A stretch of DNA of 64,000 bases. Origin: Pseudomonas knackmussii B13. Its GTDB lineage: Bacteria > Pseudomonadota > Gammaproteobacteria > Pseudomonadales > Pseudomonadaceae. This document shows, piece by piece, positions 39,698-47,221 of the stretch; the stretch's first letter is position 1; each line of letters opens with the position of its first letter. The notes below the pieces were generated by a model. The model had not been told where the DNA came from, searched no databases, and saw nothing but the letters and a program-made list of their open reading frames with translations. A program made the translations under genes and the position numbers. The DNA lies in assembly GCF_000689415.1 (NCBI RefSeq), contig NZ_HG322950.1:2425501-2489500 (forward strand), written 5' to 3'.

Positions 39698-39840
39698 CGT
39701 GTCTGCGATCAACGCCATTCCCTCTCCCCAACCCTCTCCCGCAAGCGGGAGAGGGGGCTGTTCGGCGTGAGTGGAACGTTCGAAGTCACCCCGTAGGAGC
39801 GGATCTCATCCGCGAGAATCCCCCGCGCCAATTCCACCCT

Positions 39841-39887
39841 GTAGGAGCGGGCTATGCCGGCGATTCGCGGACAAGGTCCGCTCCTAC
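39841..39887. repeat. REP pair (GTAGGAGCGG … CCGCTCCTAC)
   Basis: Facing arms GTAGGAGCGG and CCGCTCCTAC with an internal ATTCGCGGACAAGG segment. A lone REP half of the same family precedes it at 39793-39815. Confidence 0.8.
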
Positions 39888-40005
39888 GCAGTCCCGTCTT
39901 CCCCGCGAACGCGGGGATCCAGAGAACGGATTTGCAGCCCGGCACGATGGCGGATAACCCCTTCGGGGTTATTCACCCTACAGGCTTGGCATTCGTGCCG
40001 TGCGG

Positions 40006-40028
40006 TTCGCGAGCAAGCTCGCTCCTAC
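40006..40028. repeat. Single REP element
   Basis: TTCGCGAGCAAGCTCGCTCC plus TAC, the same unit as one arm of the REPINs at 2198 and 59227. No facing partner is nearby. Confidence 0.8.
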
Positions 40029-40390
40029 GAAAAGCAGGTCTTCCAGAGGAACATCCGCGCGCACCGGACCGCCCCTTGCAGGAGGCCGAGCTAAGCCCAC
40101 GCAGAGGAGGTTGCGCGACATGGATGTCGCAAAAGCCCCGATCAGCACAGGGACGTGCTGTCGGGGCGGGCCTCCGGGTGCGTGGGTATGTGCGAGGGAA
40201 GTCCGGCTCCGCCGGACCCGTATGTCGGGGCAAGCGCTTTGGTTACTTTCTGGCGTTTGAGAAAGTGACTCGCCCGAGGGGGCGAAACAAGAAACATCCG
40301 AACACGCCGAAGCGGCGCGCTACACCCAAACAGGAGACTGGGTCCCCGCGTTCGCGGGGGCGACGTGAAGGGAGAATGCGGTGCATGACT

Positions 40391-40441
40391 GTAGGAGCGG
40401 ACCTTGTCCGCGAAAAAGATCGCGGATGAATCCGCTCCTAC
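40391..40441. repeat. REP pair
   Basis: GTAGGAGCGGACCTTGTCCG faces GGATGAATCCGCTCCTAC across a short A-rich centre. A lone REP unit of the AGCAAGCTCGC subtype follows at 40465-40487. Confidence 0.8.
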
Positions 40442-40464
40442 AAGGGGAGAGCCGTGCCCTGAGG

Positions 40465-40487
40465 TTCGCGAGCAAGCTCGCTCCTAC
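40465..40487. repeat. Single REP element
   Basis: Identical in sequence to the unit at 40006-40028 (TTCGCGAGCAAGCTCGCTCC plus TAC). Confidence 0.8.
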
Positions 40488-40503
40488 GACAGCACGGCTG
40501 CGC

Positions 40504-40542
40504 AAAAGAAAACGGCGACGGGCCTCAGCTTCCCGTCGCCGT
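40504..40542 (-). terminator. Rho-independent terminator of the alpha/beta hydrolase gene
   Basis: On the minus strand, perfect 11-bp arms ACGGCGACGGG / CCCGTCGCCGT with a 9-nt loop are followed by TTTCTTTT. It lies 58 bp after the hydrolase stop. Confidence 0.87.
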
Positions 40543-40600
40543 GAAGGCGGGGCCACAACCCCGCAGGAGCGGGCGCCGGCGTGACTCGGCGCCTTGAGCG

Positions 40601-41758
40601 TCAGGCGGTGCGGCCGCCGAGGGTTTCGGCTACCCAGTCGGCTATGTACTGGCCGGCGTTGATGCTGTTGTCGAAGCTGGAGTGCTGCACGCCGCCTTCG
40701 CGGTCGGTGAAGATCTTAAGTTCGCGTTTCGGGCTGTTCACCAGTTGCTCGTAGGTGCGGTGGGCCCACTTGAGGGGGATCTGCGAGTCCTTCTCGCCGT
40801 GGGTCACCAGGAAGGGCACCTTGATGCGGTCGAGCACGCCGTCGAGGTGGACCTGTTCGGCGATGGTCATGAATTCGTCCATGTCCTTCGCGCCCCATAC
40901 CCATTGCACGTGGGCCCAGTAGTGCGGCACCGGGAAGTTGCCTTCCTTTTCCAGGCGGCGCTTCTGTACGTCGCGCCAGTCGTGGTTCGCGCCCCAGACC
41001 ACGCCGCAGGCGAAGCGCGGCTCGAAGGCCACTGCGCGCGGGCAGTAGTAGCCGCCGAGGGATACGCCTTCCAGGCCGATGCGCTTGGCGTCGATTTCGG
41101 CACGGGTCTCCAGCCAGTCGACCACGCGGCTGGCCCAGTGCTCGCTGTCGTAGCGCGCGGTCAGGCCGTGCAGGCGCAGGGCTTCGCCGGTGCCGGGCTG
41201 GTCGATGATCAGCGAGGACACGCCGCGCTTCGCCAGCCAGGCGGGCAGGCCGACGCGGTATTTCATTTCCTTGGTCGAATCCAGGCCGTTGACCTGCACC
41301 AGGATCGGCGCCGGGCCTTCGACGCCTTCGGCGCGCACGTAGAGGCCGGAAATGTGCTTGCCTTCGTAGGGAATCTCGACGCGCTCGCAGTTCTCCTTCG
41401 ACAGCGCGATGCCGCGCGCGAAGGTTTGCAGGAAGCGCTGGTACAGGGCCTCGCGGCCCGGCGCGCCGTGGGCTTGCAGGCGTTCGCAGGTGAGGTAGTA
41501 GGTGGCGGCGCGGTTGTACTTCTCGCCGGCCGAGAACAGGCGGCCGGCGGCTTCGTCTTCCTCGGCCAGGCCGCAGAGCTTGTCGGCCATCTTCGACCAG
41601 GTCTCGCGGAAGGCCTGGGTGCCGGCGGCGTCGGGCTGCTTGGCGGCCTCCTGCAGCGGCGCGCACATTTCCTCGATCTCGCCCAGGCGGGCGCCCATCT
41701 CGATGGCGAGGTCCACCGAGAGGTTCCAGACGTAGTTGGTGGGGAAGTAGCGGAACAT
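40601..41758 (-). CDS. Alpha/beta hydrolase of the 2,6-dihydroxypseudooxynicotine (C-C) hydrolase type
   Basis: 385 residues: a helical N-terminal lid region (1-120), then the hydrolase core. The catalytic triad is visible: Ser233 in GVSLGG, Asp324 in THGEKDSQIP and His359 in GGVQHSSFD. The domain plan and lid resemble the nicotine-pathway C-C hydrolase family. It stands where pcaD might be expected after pcaC, but it is not PcaD-like (PcaD is about 260 residues without this lid). It has its own 41-bp LTTR element, an AAGAAGAA motif touching the ATG, and a strong terminator, so it is a separate unit. Substrate unknown; a ring-cleavage product is a reasonable guess. Confidence 0.83.
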   Translation of the reverse strand: MFRYFPTNYVWNLSVDLAIEMGARLGEIEEMCAPLQEAAKQPDAAGTQAFRETWSKMADKLCGLAEEDEAAGRLFSAGEKYNRAATYYLTCERLQAHGAPGREALYQRFLQTFARGIALSKENCERVEIPYEGKHISGLYVRAEGVEGPAPILVQVNGLDSTKEMKYRVGLPAWLAKRGVSSLIIDQPGTGEALRLHGLTARYDSEHWASRVVDWLETRAEIDAKRIGLEGVSLGGYYCPRAVAFEPRFACGVVWGANHDWRDVQKRRLEKEGNFPVPHYWAHVQWVWGAKDMDEFMTIAEQVHLDGVLDRIKVPFLVTHGEKDSQIPLKWAHRTYEQLVNSPKRELKIFTDREGGVQHSSFDNSINAGQYIADWVAETLGGRTA

Positions 41759-41766
41759 TTCTTCTT
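41759..41766 (-). promoter_or_regulatory. Crc/Hfq-type motif abutting the hydrolase ATG
   Basis: Minus strand AAGAAGAA, a perfect AAnAAnAA directly before the start codon; GGACAAG just upstream is the only ribosome-site candidate. Confidence 0.6.
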
Positions 41767-41861
41767 GTCCTTTTCCGTGCGTGACTGCGGCGCCCGATGG
41801 AACTGCACAGGCAAGGGGGCGCGGTTGCTCAGCACGTTAGGGAGCGCGAAGAAGCTTGGCC

Positions 41862-41902
41862 AATCGTGAGTGGGGATGCGAGGTATCGCGAATCGCGATG
41901 CA
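41862..41902 (-). promoter_or_regulatory. 41-bp LTTR element, copy C, before the alpha/beta hydrolase
   Basis: Minus strand: TGCATCG-N7-CGATACC then TCGCATCCCCACTCACGATT. The 20-bp tail differs from copy E (7.6 kb away, opposite strand) at one position only. It lies 103 bp before the ATG within the pcaC-hydrolase gap. Confidence 0.78.
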
Positions 41903-41968
41903 GGGACGCGCAGGCAGCACGAAGACACGGACGCCGGGCGGCGCCCGTGTGCGGGGAGGGTGGCGGGT

Positions 41969-42364
41969 TCAGCCTTCCAGGGACTCGGTGCCCAGCTCGT
42001 TCCAGACTTCCTCGGCCAGGTGGAAGGTCGCATTGGCCGCCGGGATGCCGCAGTAGATGGCGCTCTGCAGCAGCACTTCCTTGATCTCCTCGCGGCTCAC
42101 ACCGTTGTTGCGCGCGGCTCGCAGGTGCAGCTTCAGCTCGCCCTCGCGGTTCATGCCGATGAGCATGGCGATGGTGATCAGGCTGCGGGTGTGGCGCGGC
42201 AGGCCGGGGCGGGTCCAGATGTCGCCCCAGGCGTGGCGGGTGATCATTTCCTGGAATTCTTCGTTGAAGGCGGTGCGGTTCTGCAGGCTACGGTCGACGT
42301 GGGCGTCGCCCAGCACCGCGCGGCGGACCTGCATGCCGGCTTCGTAGCGTTCTTTCTCGTCCAT
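41969..42364 (-). CDS. pcaC: 4-carboxymuconolactone decarboxylase
   Basis: 131 residues, usual length. It decarboxylates gamma-carboxymuconolactone to beta-ketoadipate enol-lactone. MDEKERYEAGMQVRRAVLGDAHVDRSL, FQEMITRHAWGDIWTRPGLPRHTRSL and GVSREEIKEVLLQSAIYCGIPAAN match the family closely, including the catalytic Cys/Glu region. It lies 61 bp after pcaB with a hairpin and T-run in between, so its expression may be attenuated relative to pcaHGB. Confidence 0.95.
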   Translation of the reverse strand: MDEKERYEAGMQVRRAVLGDAHVDRSLQNRTAFNEEFQEMITRHAWGDIWTRPGLPRHTRSLITIAMLIGMNREGELKLHLRAARNNGVSREEIKEVLLQSAIYCGIPAANATFHLAEEVWNELGTESLEG

Positions 42365-42378
42365 TGTCTTCTCTCTTG

Positions 42379-42416
42379 AAAAAGCGCCGCCGGGGCGTGG
42401 ACCGGCGACGAAAAAA
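42379..42416 (-). terminator. Possible attenuator between pcaB and pcaC
   Basis: A GC stem (CGTCGCCGG / CCGGCGGCG, one mismatch) with an 8-nt loop, flanked by A/T runs on both sides and followed on the minus strand by CTTTTT. Confidence 0.5.
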
Positions 42417-42425
42417 GGATGCGCC

Positions 42426-43784
42426 TCAGCCGAGGCGCGCGTGTTCTTCCAGGGCGCGTTCGACCCAGCGGCGGCACTGGCCGAGGTAATGCGCCGGGTC
42501 CAGCAGTTGGTCGAGTTCGGCTTCGCTCAGCTGCGCACGGACCTTGGCGTTGCCGCCCAGTACCTGGCGCAGGTGCGCGCTTTCGGCGACCGCCTGGCGG
42601 CAGCATTGCTCGACCAGGTGATGCGCGGCGTCGCGGCCGATGCGGCGGGCGAGGGCGATGCTCACCGCTTCGGCCAGTACCAGGCCGCGAGTCAGGTCGA
42701 GGTTGCGGGCCATGCGTTCGGCGTCCACTTCCAGGCCCGGTACGACCAGCAGCGCCTGCTGCAACGCGCCGGAAACCAGGCAGCACAGCTCCGGCAGGCT
42801 CTCCCATTCGGCGTGCCACAGGCCGAGGCTGCGCTCGTGTTCCTGGGGCATGGCACCAAGCATCGTGGCGACCAGGCCTGGCGCGCGGGTGGCTGCGCCG
42901 ATCAATACGGCGGCGGCCACCGGATTGCGCTTGTGCGGCATGGTCGAGGAGCCGCCTTTGCCCGGGGCCGAAGGCTCGAAGACTTCGCCGGCCTCGGTCT
43001 GCATCAGCAGGCTGAGGTCGCGGCCGAGCTTGCCCAGGCTGCCGGCCACCAGGCCGAGCCAGCCGGCGAACTCGACGAGGCGGTCGCGCTGGGTGTGCCA
43101 GGGCTGGTCGGGCAGTTGCAGGCGCAGTTCCTCGGCCAACGCTTCGGCCACGGCGAAACCTTCGTCGCCCAGCGCCGCGAGGCTGCCGGAGGCGCCGCCG
43201 AACTGCAGGCTCAGCAGGCGCGGCTTGAGTTCGGCCAGGCGCTGCCGGTGGCGGGTGATCGCCCCCAGCCAGCCGGCGATCTTCATGCCGAGGGTGACCG
43301 GCGTGGCGTGCTGCAGCCAGGTGCGCCCGGCCATGGGCGTGGCCGCGTGCAGCCAGGCTTGTTCGGCCAGGGCCGTGGCGAGGCGCGCAAGGTCGTCTTC
43401 CAGCAGGCCGACGGCGGCGCGCAGTTGCAGCACCAGGCCGCTGTCCATGGCGTCCTGGCTGGTGGCGCCGAAGTGTACGTAGCGCTCGGCCTCGGCGTCG
43501 CTCGCGGCGACCTGCCGGCCCAGCGCCTTGGCCATGGGGATGGCCGAGTTGCCGGCGCTGCAGATGGCCGTGGCGAGGGCGTCGAAGTCGTACAGCTCGG
43601 CGCGGCAGGCGGCCTCGATGGGCGCCACGGCGCTCGCCGGGATCACCCCGGCGCGGGCCTCGGCGCGGGCCAGGCCGGCCTCGAAGTCGAGCATGCCCTG
43701 CAGGCGCGCGCGGTCGCAGAACAGCTCGCGCATGGCCGGCTGGGTGAAGTAGGCGTCGAACAGTCGGTTGCTCGGTGTGCTCAT
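42426..43784 (-). CDS. pcaB: 3-carboxy-cis,cis-muconate cycloisomerase
   Basis: 452 residues, fumarase/aspartase superfamily. It converts beta-carboxymuconate to gamma-carboxymuconolactone. The superfamily signature GSSTMPHKRNPVAAAVL is intact, as is HFGATSQDAMDSG. The ATG at 43784 was chosen (MSTPSNRLFDAYFTQPAMRELF); the 17-residue extension upstream has no ribosome site. It lies 19 bp downstream of pcaG in the pcaHGBC series. Confidence 0.95.
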   Translation of the reverse strand: MSTPSNRLFDAYFTQPAMRELFCDRARLQGMLDFEAGLARAEARAGVIPASAVAPIEAACRAELYDFDALATAICSAGNSAIPMAKALGRQVAASDAEAERYVHFGATSQDAMDSGLVLQLRAAVGLLEDDLARLATALAEQAWLHAATPMAGRTWLQHATPVTLGMKIAGWLGAITRHRQRLAELKPRLLSLQFGGASGSLAALGDEGFAVAEALAEELRLQLPDQPWHTQRDRLVEFAGWLGLVAGSLGKLGRDLSLLMQTEAGEVFEPSAPGKGGSSTMPHKRNPVAAAVLIGAATRAPGLVATMLGAMPQEHERSLGLWHAEWESLPELCCLVSGALQQALLVVPGLEVDAERMARNLDLTRGLVLAEAVSIALARRIGRDAAHHLVEQCCRQAVAESAHLRQVLGGNAKVRAQLSEAELDQLLDPAHYLGQCRRWVERALEEHARLG

Positions 43785-43803
43785 GGACCCTCCGGGGGCG
43801 GGC

Positions 43804-44409
43804 TCAGAAGTCGAAGAACACGGTTTCGCCTTCACCCTGGATGCGGATGTCGAAACGATAGGCCAGTTGGCCGTTCACTTCGCAGCGCTTGGCCACCAGG
43901 GTCTCGCGGCGCGGCGGCTGCTCGATCAGGTTGAGCACCGGGTCCTTGGCGTTGGCCGCGGCCTCGTCCTCGAAGTACAGACGGGTCTGCAGGTGGATGT
44001 TGATGCCACGGGCGAACAGCGACACGTTGATGTGCGGCGCCTGGTCCTGGCCGGCGGCGTTCTTCACCACGCCGGGCTTGATGGTCTTCAGCGTCCACTC
44101 GCCGGCATCGAAGGTGGTGGCGGTGCGGCCGAAGCCGTTGAACGGACGCTCCAGGTCGTAGCGGCTGTCGTACTTGCCTTCGTGGTCGGCCTGCCAGAAC
44201 TCCAGGAAGGAGTCGCGCACCAGGTGGCCGTTGCCGTCATAGACGTGGCCGATCAGCAGGATGTGTTCGCCGGGGGCGTTGGGCTTGGCCATTTCGTTCC
44301 AGATTTCCAGGTCGCGGCTCGGGTTGCCGGCGGCGGCCAGGGCCAGGCCGATGTGGACGTACGGGCCGGCGGTCTGCGAGGGGGTTTCGGGGAGCAGTTG
44401 AACGGGCAT
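43804..44409 (-). CDS. pcaG: Protocatechuate 3,4-dioxygenase alpha chain
   Basis: 201 residues, the standard alpha-subunit size. It pairs with PcaH in the intradiol cleavage of protocatechuate; the alpha chain lacks the iron ligands but shapes the active site. QLLPETPSQTAGPYVHIGLA and SFLEFWQADHEGKYDSRYDL are conserved. The ATG at 44409 lies 11 bp after the pcaH stop. Confidence 0.96.
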   Translation of the reverse strand: MPVQLLPETPSQTAGPYVHIGLALAAAGNPSRDLEIWNEMAKPNAPGEHILLIGHVYDGNGHLVRDSFLEFWQADHEGKYDSRYDLERPFNGFGRTATTFDAGEWTLKTIKPGVVKNAAGQDQAPHINVSLFARGINIHLQTRLYFEDEAAANAKDPVLNLIEQPPRRETLVAKRCEVNGQLAYRFDIRIQGEGETVFFDF

Positions 44410-44420
44410 GACGAACCTCC

Positions 44421-45140
44421 TCAGCGGTTTTCGAAGTGGGTCTGGCGCTGGCCGCGCAGGACGATGTCGAAGCGGTAGGCGAGGCAGTCCATGGGGTTGG
44501 CCATGCCCATGTCCAGGCGCGCGATCAGCGTCTGCACGGCTTCGGGGTTGGCGATCGACTTGACGATCGGGCACATCGGGATCAGCGGGTCACCCTCGAA
44601 GTACAGCTGGGTGATCAGGCGGGTGGCGATCGACGGGCCGCTGATGGAGAAGTGGATGTGCGCCGGACGCCAGTCGTTCGGGCCGTTGCGCCACGGGTAG
44701 GGGCCGGGCTTGATGGTGCGGAAGACGTAGCGGCCTTCGTTGTCGGTCAGCGCGCGGCCGCCCCCGCCGAAGTTCGGGTCCAGCGGCGCCAGGTAGCGGT
44801 CGTTCTTGTGGCGGTAGCGGCCGCCGGCGTTGGCTTGCCACATCTCCACCAGGGTGTTGGGCACGGGCTTGCCGTACTGGTCGACGACGCGGCCGTGAAC
44901 CAGGATGCGCTCGCCGATGGGCAGGGCGCCGGTGTTGAAGTTGAGCAGCAGGTCGTTGTCGTGCTCGCCGAACTTCAGGTGCGAGAAGTCCGGACCGGTG
45001 GTTTCCGAGATCGACTGCGGGATGCTCACCAGCGCCTGCCGCGGCGAGCGGGCGATGGAGGTCTTGTAGTCGGGGGTGAGGGCTTTGGGATGCCAGTTGC
45101 GGTCACGGATGACGAAACGGCTGTTGTCCACTTCGGACAT
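44421..45140 (-). CDS. pcaH: Protocatechuate 3,4-dioxygenase beta chain
   Basis: 239 residues. The four non-haem Fe(III) ligands are present: Tyr109 (GGRYRHK), Tyr148 (PGPYPWRN), His161 and His163 (PAHIHFSI), one position offset from the P. putida numbering. It opens the pcaHGBC unit. Upstream lie an AACAACAG near-perfect Crc-type motif and, about 100 bp off, a PcaQ-type operator overlapping the end of pcaQ. Confidence 0.97.
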   Translation of the reverse strand: MSEVDNSRFVIRDRNWHPKALTPDYKTSIARSPRQALVSIPQSISETTGPDFSHLKFGEHDNDLLLNFNTGALPIGERILVHGRVVDQYGKPVPNTLVEMWQANAGGRYRHKNDRYLAPLDPNFGGGGRALTDNEGRYVFRTIKPGPYPWRNGPNDWRPAHIHFSISGPSIATRLITQLYFEGDPLIPMCPIVKSIANPEAVQTLIARLDMGMANPMDCLAYRFDIVLRGQRQTHFENR

Positions 45141-45242
45141 GGCGGTCTCCTGTTGTTGGAGTTATCGAAACCTGTAGGAACGTTCAGGCAGTGACCGCAG
45201 TTTCCGTCGTCTCCGTCTGTATGAAAATTGAAAAGGCGTCGT

Positions 45243-45270
45243 CTATCCATAACTGAATGGTTATGGATAG
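45243..45270 (-). promoter_or_regulatory. PcaQ-type operator overlapping the pcaQ stop codon
   Basis: Perfect 11-bp arms CTATCCATAAC and GTTATGGATAG with a 6-nt centre. The core ATAACT-N4-GGTTAT fits the ATAACC-N4-GGTTAA-like site known for PcaQ. Its right arm includes the pcaQ stop codon (45261-45263), and it stands 103 bp before the pcaH start. Confidence 0.8.
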
Positions 45271-46190
45271 GCACCCTCACGGTACTCCCGGCCGACCTCG
45301 CGCAGCACCTCCTGGCACCAGTGCGCGCCGAGGGAGAGCGGCAGCGAGGCATTGCTGCAGATGCCCACCGAACCGCCGGCCTCCTGCAGTTGCGGCGCCA
45401 GTTCGGCCAGCTCGCCCTTGCGCAGGGCGGCGCGCACCGCGTCGGTCGGTGCCACCCAGACCGCGTCGCTGTCATCGACGTAGCGCCGGCTCAGGCTCAG
45501 CGACAGGGTTTCCAGGCGCCGCTGCGGCAGGCGCAGGCCGTGCTCGACGAAGAGGCTGTCGATGCGCTTGCGGATGGTGGTGCCGGCGGTCGGCAGCACC
45601 ATCGGGAAGTCTTCCAGAGCGGCAGTGTCGAACGGCTTGTCGAGCAGCGGATGGCCGGCACGCACCACCAGGGTCAGGGGTTCGTTGTACAGGTGCTCGA
45701 AGGTCAGGCCCTGGATCTGCGGGCTGTCGGTCATGCGCCCGACCACCAGGTCCAGCTCGCCGACGCGCAGCTGCGAAAGCAGGTGCGCGCTGGGCCCGGT
45801 GACCACGCTGACCACCAGCGCCGAGTGCCGCTCATGCAGGCGCCGCACCACCTCCGGGAGGAAGGCGCCTTCGACGGTCGAGAGCACGCCCAGGCGCGCG
45901 CTGCTGGCCTGGTACTCGCCGCCGCGCAGGCTTTCCACGCCCTCGCGCAGGGCCTGCACGCAAGGCCCGGCGTAGCGCAGGAAGGCCATGCCGGCCTCGG
46001 TCAGCACGGCGCCGCCCTTGCCGCGTTCGAAGAGTTGTGCGGCGAGGACTTCCTCCAGCTCCTTGAGCGTCTTGGACACCGCCGGCTGGCTCACCGCCAG
46101 GCGGGCGGCGGCGCGCGCCCGGCTGCCCTGGCGGGCCACCTCGAGGAAGCACTGCAGGTGGCGGAACTTGATGCGTGAGTCGATGTTCAT
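45261..46190 (-). CDS. pcaQ: LysR-type activator of the protocatechuate genes
   Basis: 309 residues. The N-terminal helix-turn-helix IKFRHLQCFLEVARQGSRARAAARLAVSQPAVSKTLKELEE is the GbpR/PcaQ type. It activates pcaHGBC in response to beta-carboxymuconate-type inducers in other bacteria. It is placed immediately upstream of pcaH in the same direction (as in P. aeruginosa) and overlaps pobR by four bases (ATGA), so pobR-pcaQ are co-translated. Confidence 0.9.
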   Translation of the reverse strand: MNIDSRIKFRHLQCFLEVARQGSRARAAARLAVSQPAVSKTLKELEEVLAAQLFERGKGGAVLTEAGMAFLRYAGPCVQALREGVESLRGGEYQASSARLGVLSTVEGAFLPEVVRRLHERHSALVVSVVTGPSAHLLSQLRVGELDLVVGRMTDSPQIQGLTFEHLYNEPLTLVVRAGHPLLDKPFDTAALEDFPMVLPTAGTTIRKRIDSLFVEHGLRLPQRRLETLSLSLSRRYVDDSDAVWVAPTDAVRAALRKGELAELAPQLQEAGGSVGICSNASLPLSLGAHWCQEVLREVGREYREGAYP

Positions 46191-47059
46191 CGGTTTTCCC
46201 GGAAGGCCTTGGGCGATTGCCCGGTGCCGCGCTTGAAGAAGCGCGAGAAATAGGCGGGCTCGGAGAAGCCCAGCTGGTCGGAGACCTCCTGCACCGTCAT
46301 GCCGGTGTAGACCAGGTTGCGCTTGGCCTCCAGCAGCAGGCGCTGGTTGATCAGCTGCAACGCCGAAACCCCGGCCAGGCGCCGGCACAGGGCGTTCAGG
46401 TGTGCCGTGCTGATGCCCAGGCGCTGGGCGTAGCGCTCGATCGGCAGATGTTCGCGGAAGTGCGCCTCGACCAGCCGGCGGAACGCCTGCAGGTGCTCGC
46501 GGCCGCGATCCAGCGCTGGGCCGGCGGCATGGCTGGCTTGCAGGTGGCGGCGGCTGAGCCAGACGAGCAGGGCACTCACCAGCGAGCGCAGCATCAGCTC
46601 GCGGCCCGGTTCGTGGCGCGCGTATTCGCGGTCGATGGATTCGAAAAGGGTGCTCAGGTAGCGCTCGTCCTCGCCCGCCGCATAGCACTGCGACTCCTCC
46701 AGCACCGGGCTGTCGAGCAGGCGCGCCAATTCCTCGGCGAACGGCTGGGCCAGGCTCAGCACGTAGCCGTCGATCTGCGCGGTGAAGCGGAAACCATGCA
46801 CGGACAGGGGCGGGGAGACCTGCAACGTCGCCTCGCGCACATGGGTGACGACGCCTTCCACCTCCAGCTCGGCTTCGCCGCTGCGCACATAGAGCAGTTG
46901 CACCAGGTCGGCGTGGCGATGCGGGCGAATTTCCCAGTCGTACAGGCTGCTGCGCGAGGGAATCGACTCGCAATGGATGGGGTCGGGCGTCGGCCAGGCG
47001 TGGGTCTCGCCGTACAGCTGGAACACCGGAACCGGATTCGGAGCGGACGTCTTGTGCAT
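46187..47059 (-). CDS. pobR: AraC-type activator of pobA
   Basis: 290 residues. An N-terminal cupin-like sensing domain (QLLYVRSGEAELEVEGVV) precedes two C-terminal AraC helix-turn-helix motifs (LPIERYAQRLGISTAHLNALCRRLAG and MTVQEVSDQLGFSEPAYFSRFFKRGTGQSPKAFR). It diverges from pobA across 162 bp, the usual pobR-pobA arrangement of Pseudomonas, and should respond to 4-hydroxybenzoate. Confidence 0.92.
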   Translation of the reverse strand: MHKTSAPNPVPVFQLYGETHAWPTPDPIHCESIPSRSSLYDWEIRPHRHADLVQLLYVRSGEAELEVEGVVTHVREATLQVSPPLSVHGFRFTAQIDGYVLSLAQPFAEELARLLDSPVLEESQCYAAGEDERYLSTLFESIDREYARHEPGRELMLRSLVSALLVWLSRRHLQASHAAGPALDRGREHLQAFRRLVEAHFREHLPIERYAQRLGISTAHLNALCRRLAGVSALQLINQRLLLEAKRNLVYTGMTVQEVSDQLGFSEPAYFSRFFKRGTGQSPKAFRENR

Positions 47060-47153
47060 CTATAGGGCGCCGAGGCTATCCACGAAAAGTCCATGCAATC
47101 TGTTGGATATTGCCTTCTGTGGCGCGATTCATCCACCAAAAATGCAGGAGTCA

Positions 47154-47163
47154 AACAACAACA
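47154..47163 (+). promoter_or_regulatory. Crc/Hfq-type motif in the pobA leader (upstream copy)
   Basis: AACAACAACA, a perfect AAnAAnAAnA run about 60 bp before the pobA start. A second perfect motif (AACAACAA, 47215-47222) overlaps the first base of the pobA ATG. Confidence 0.6.
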
Positions 47164-47221
47164 GCGTCGCCATGGGCGTGCCTTCGACAAAGCCCGGCGC
47201 GCGACAATGAGGACAACAACA

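Larger units (their letters stand above)
39656..40600. other. Gene-free, repeat-rich spacer of 945 bp
   Basis: No credible gene was found; the open frames here are translated repeats. It contains two hairpins (39663, 39732), at least five REP half or paired elements (39793-39815, 39841-39887, 40006-40028, 40391-40441, 40465-40487), two CCCCGCG-type palindromes (39901-39916, 40344-40359) and the terminator of the alpha/beta hydrolase at 40504-40542. Confidence 0.75.

Noticed and set aside
39793..40487. CRISPR-like repeats
   Set aside because: Units are inverted REP elements of unequal spacing, not direct repeats with uniform spacers, and no cas gene is present.
40601..41758. Annotation of the hydrolase after pcaC as pcaD
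   Set aside because: Length (385 versus about 260 residues), the N-terminal lid and the motif context do not fit PcaD.
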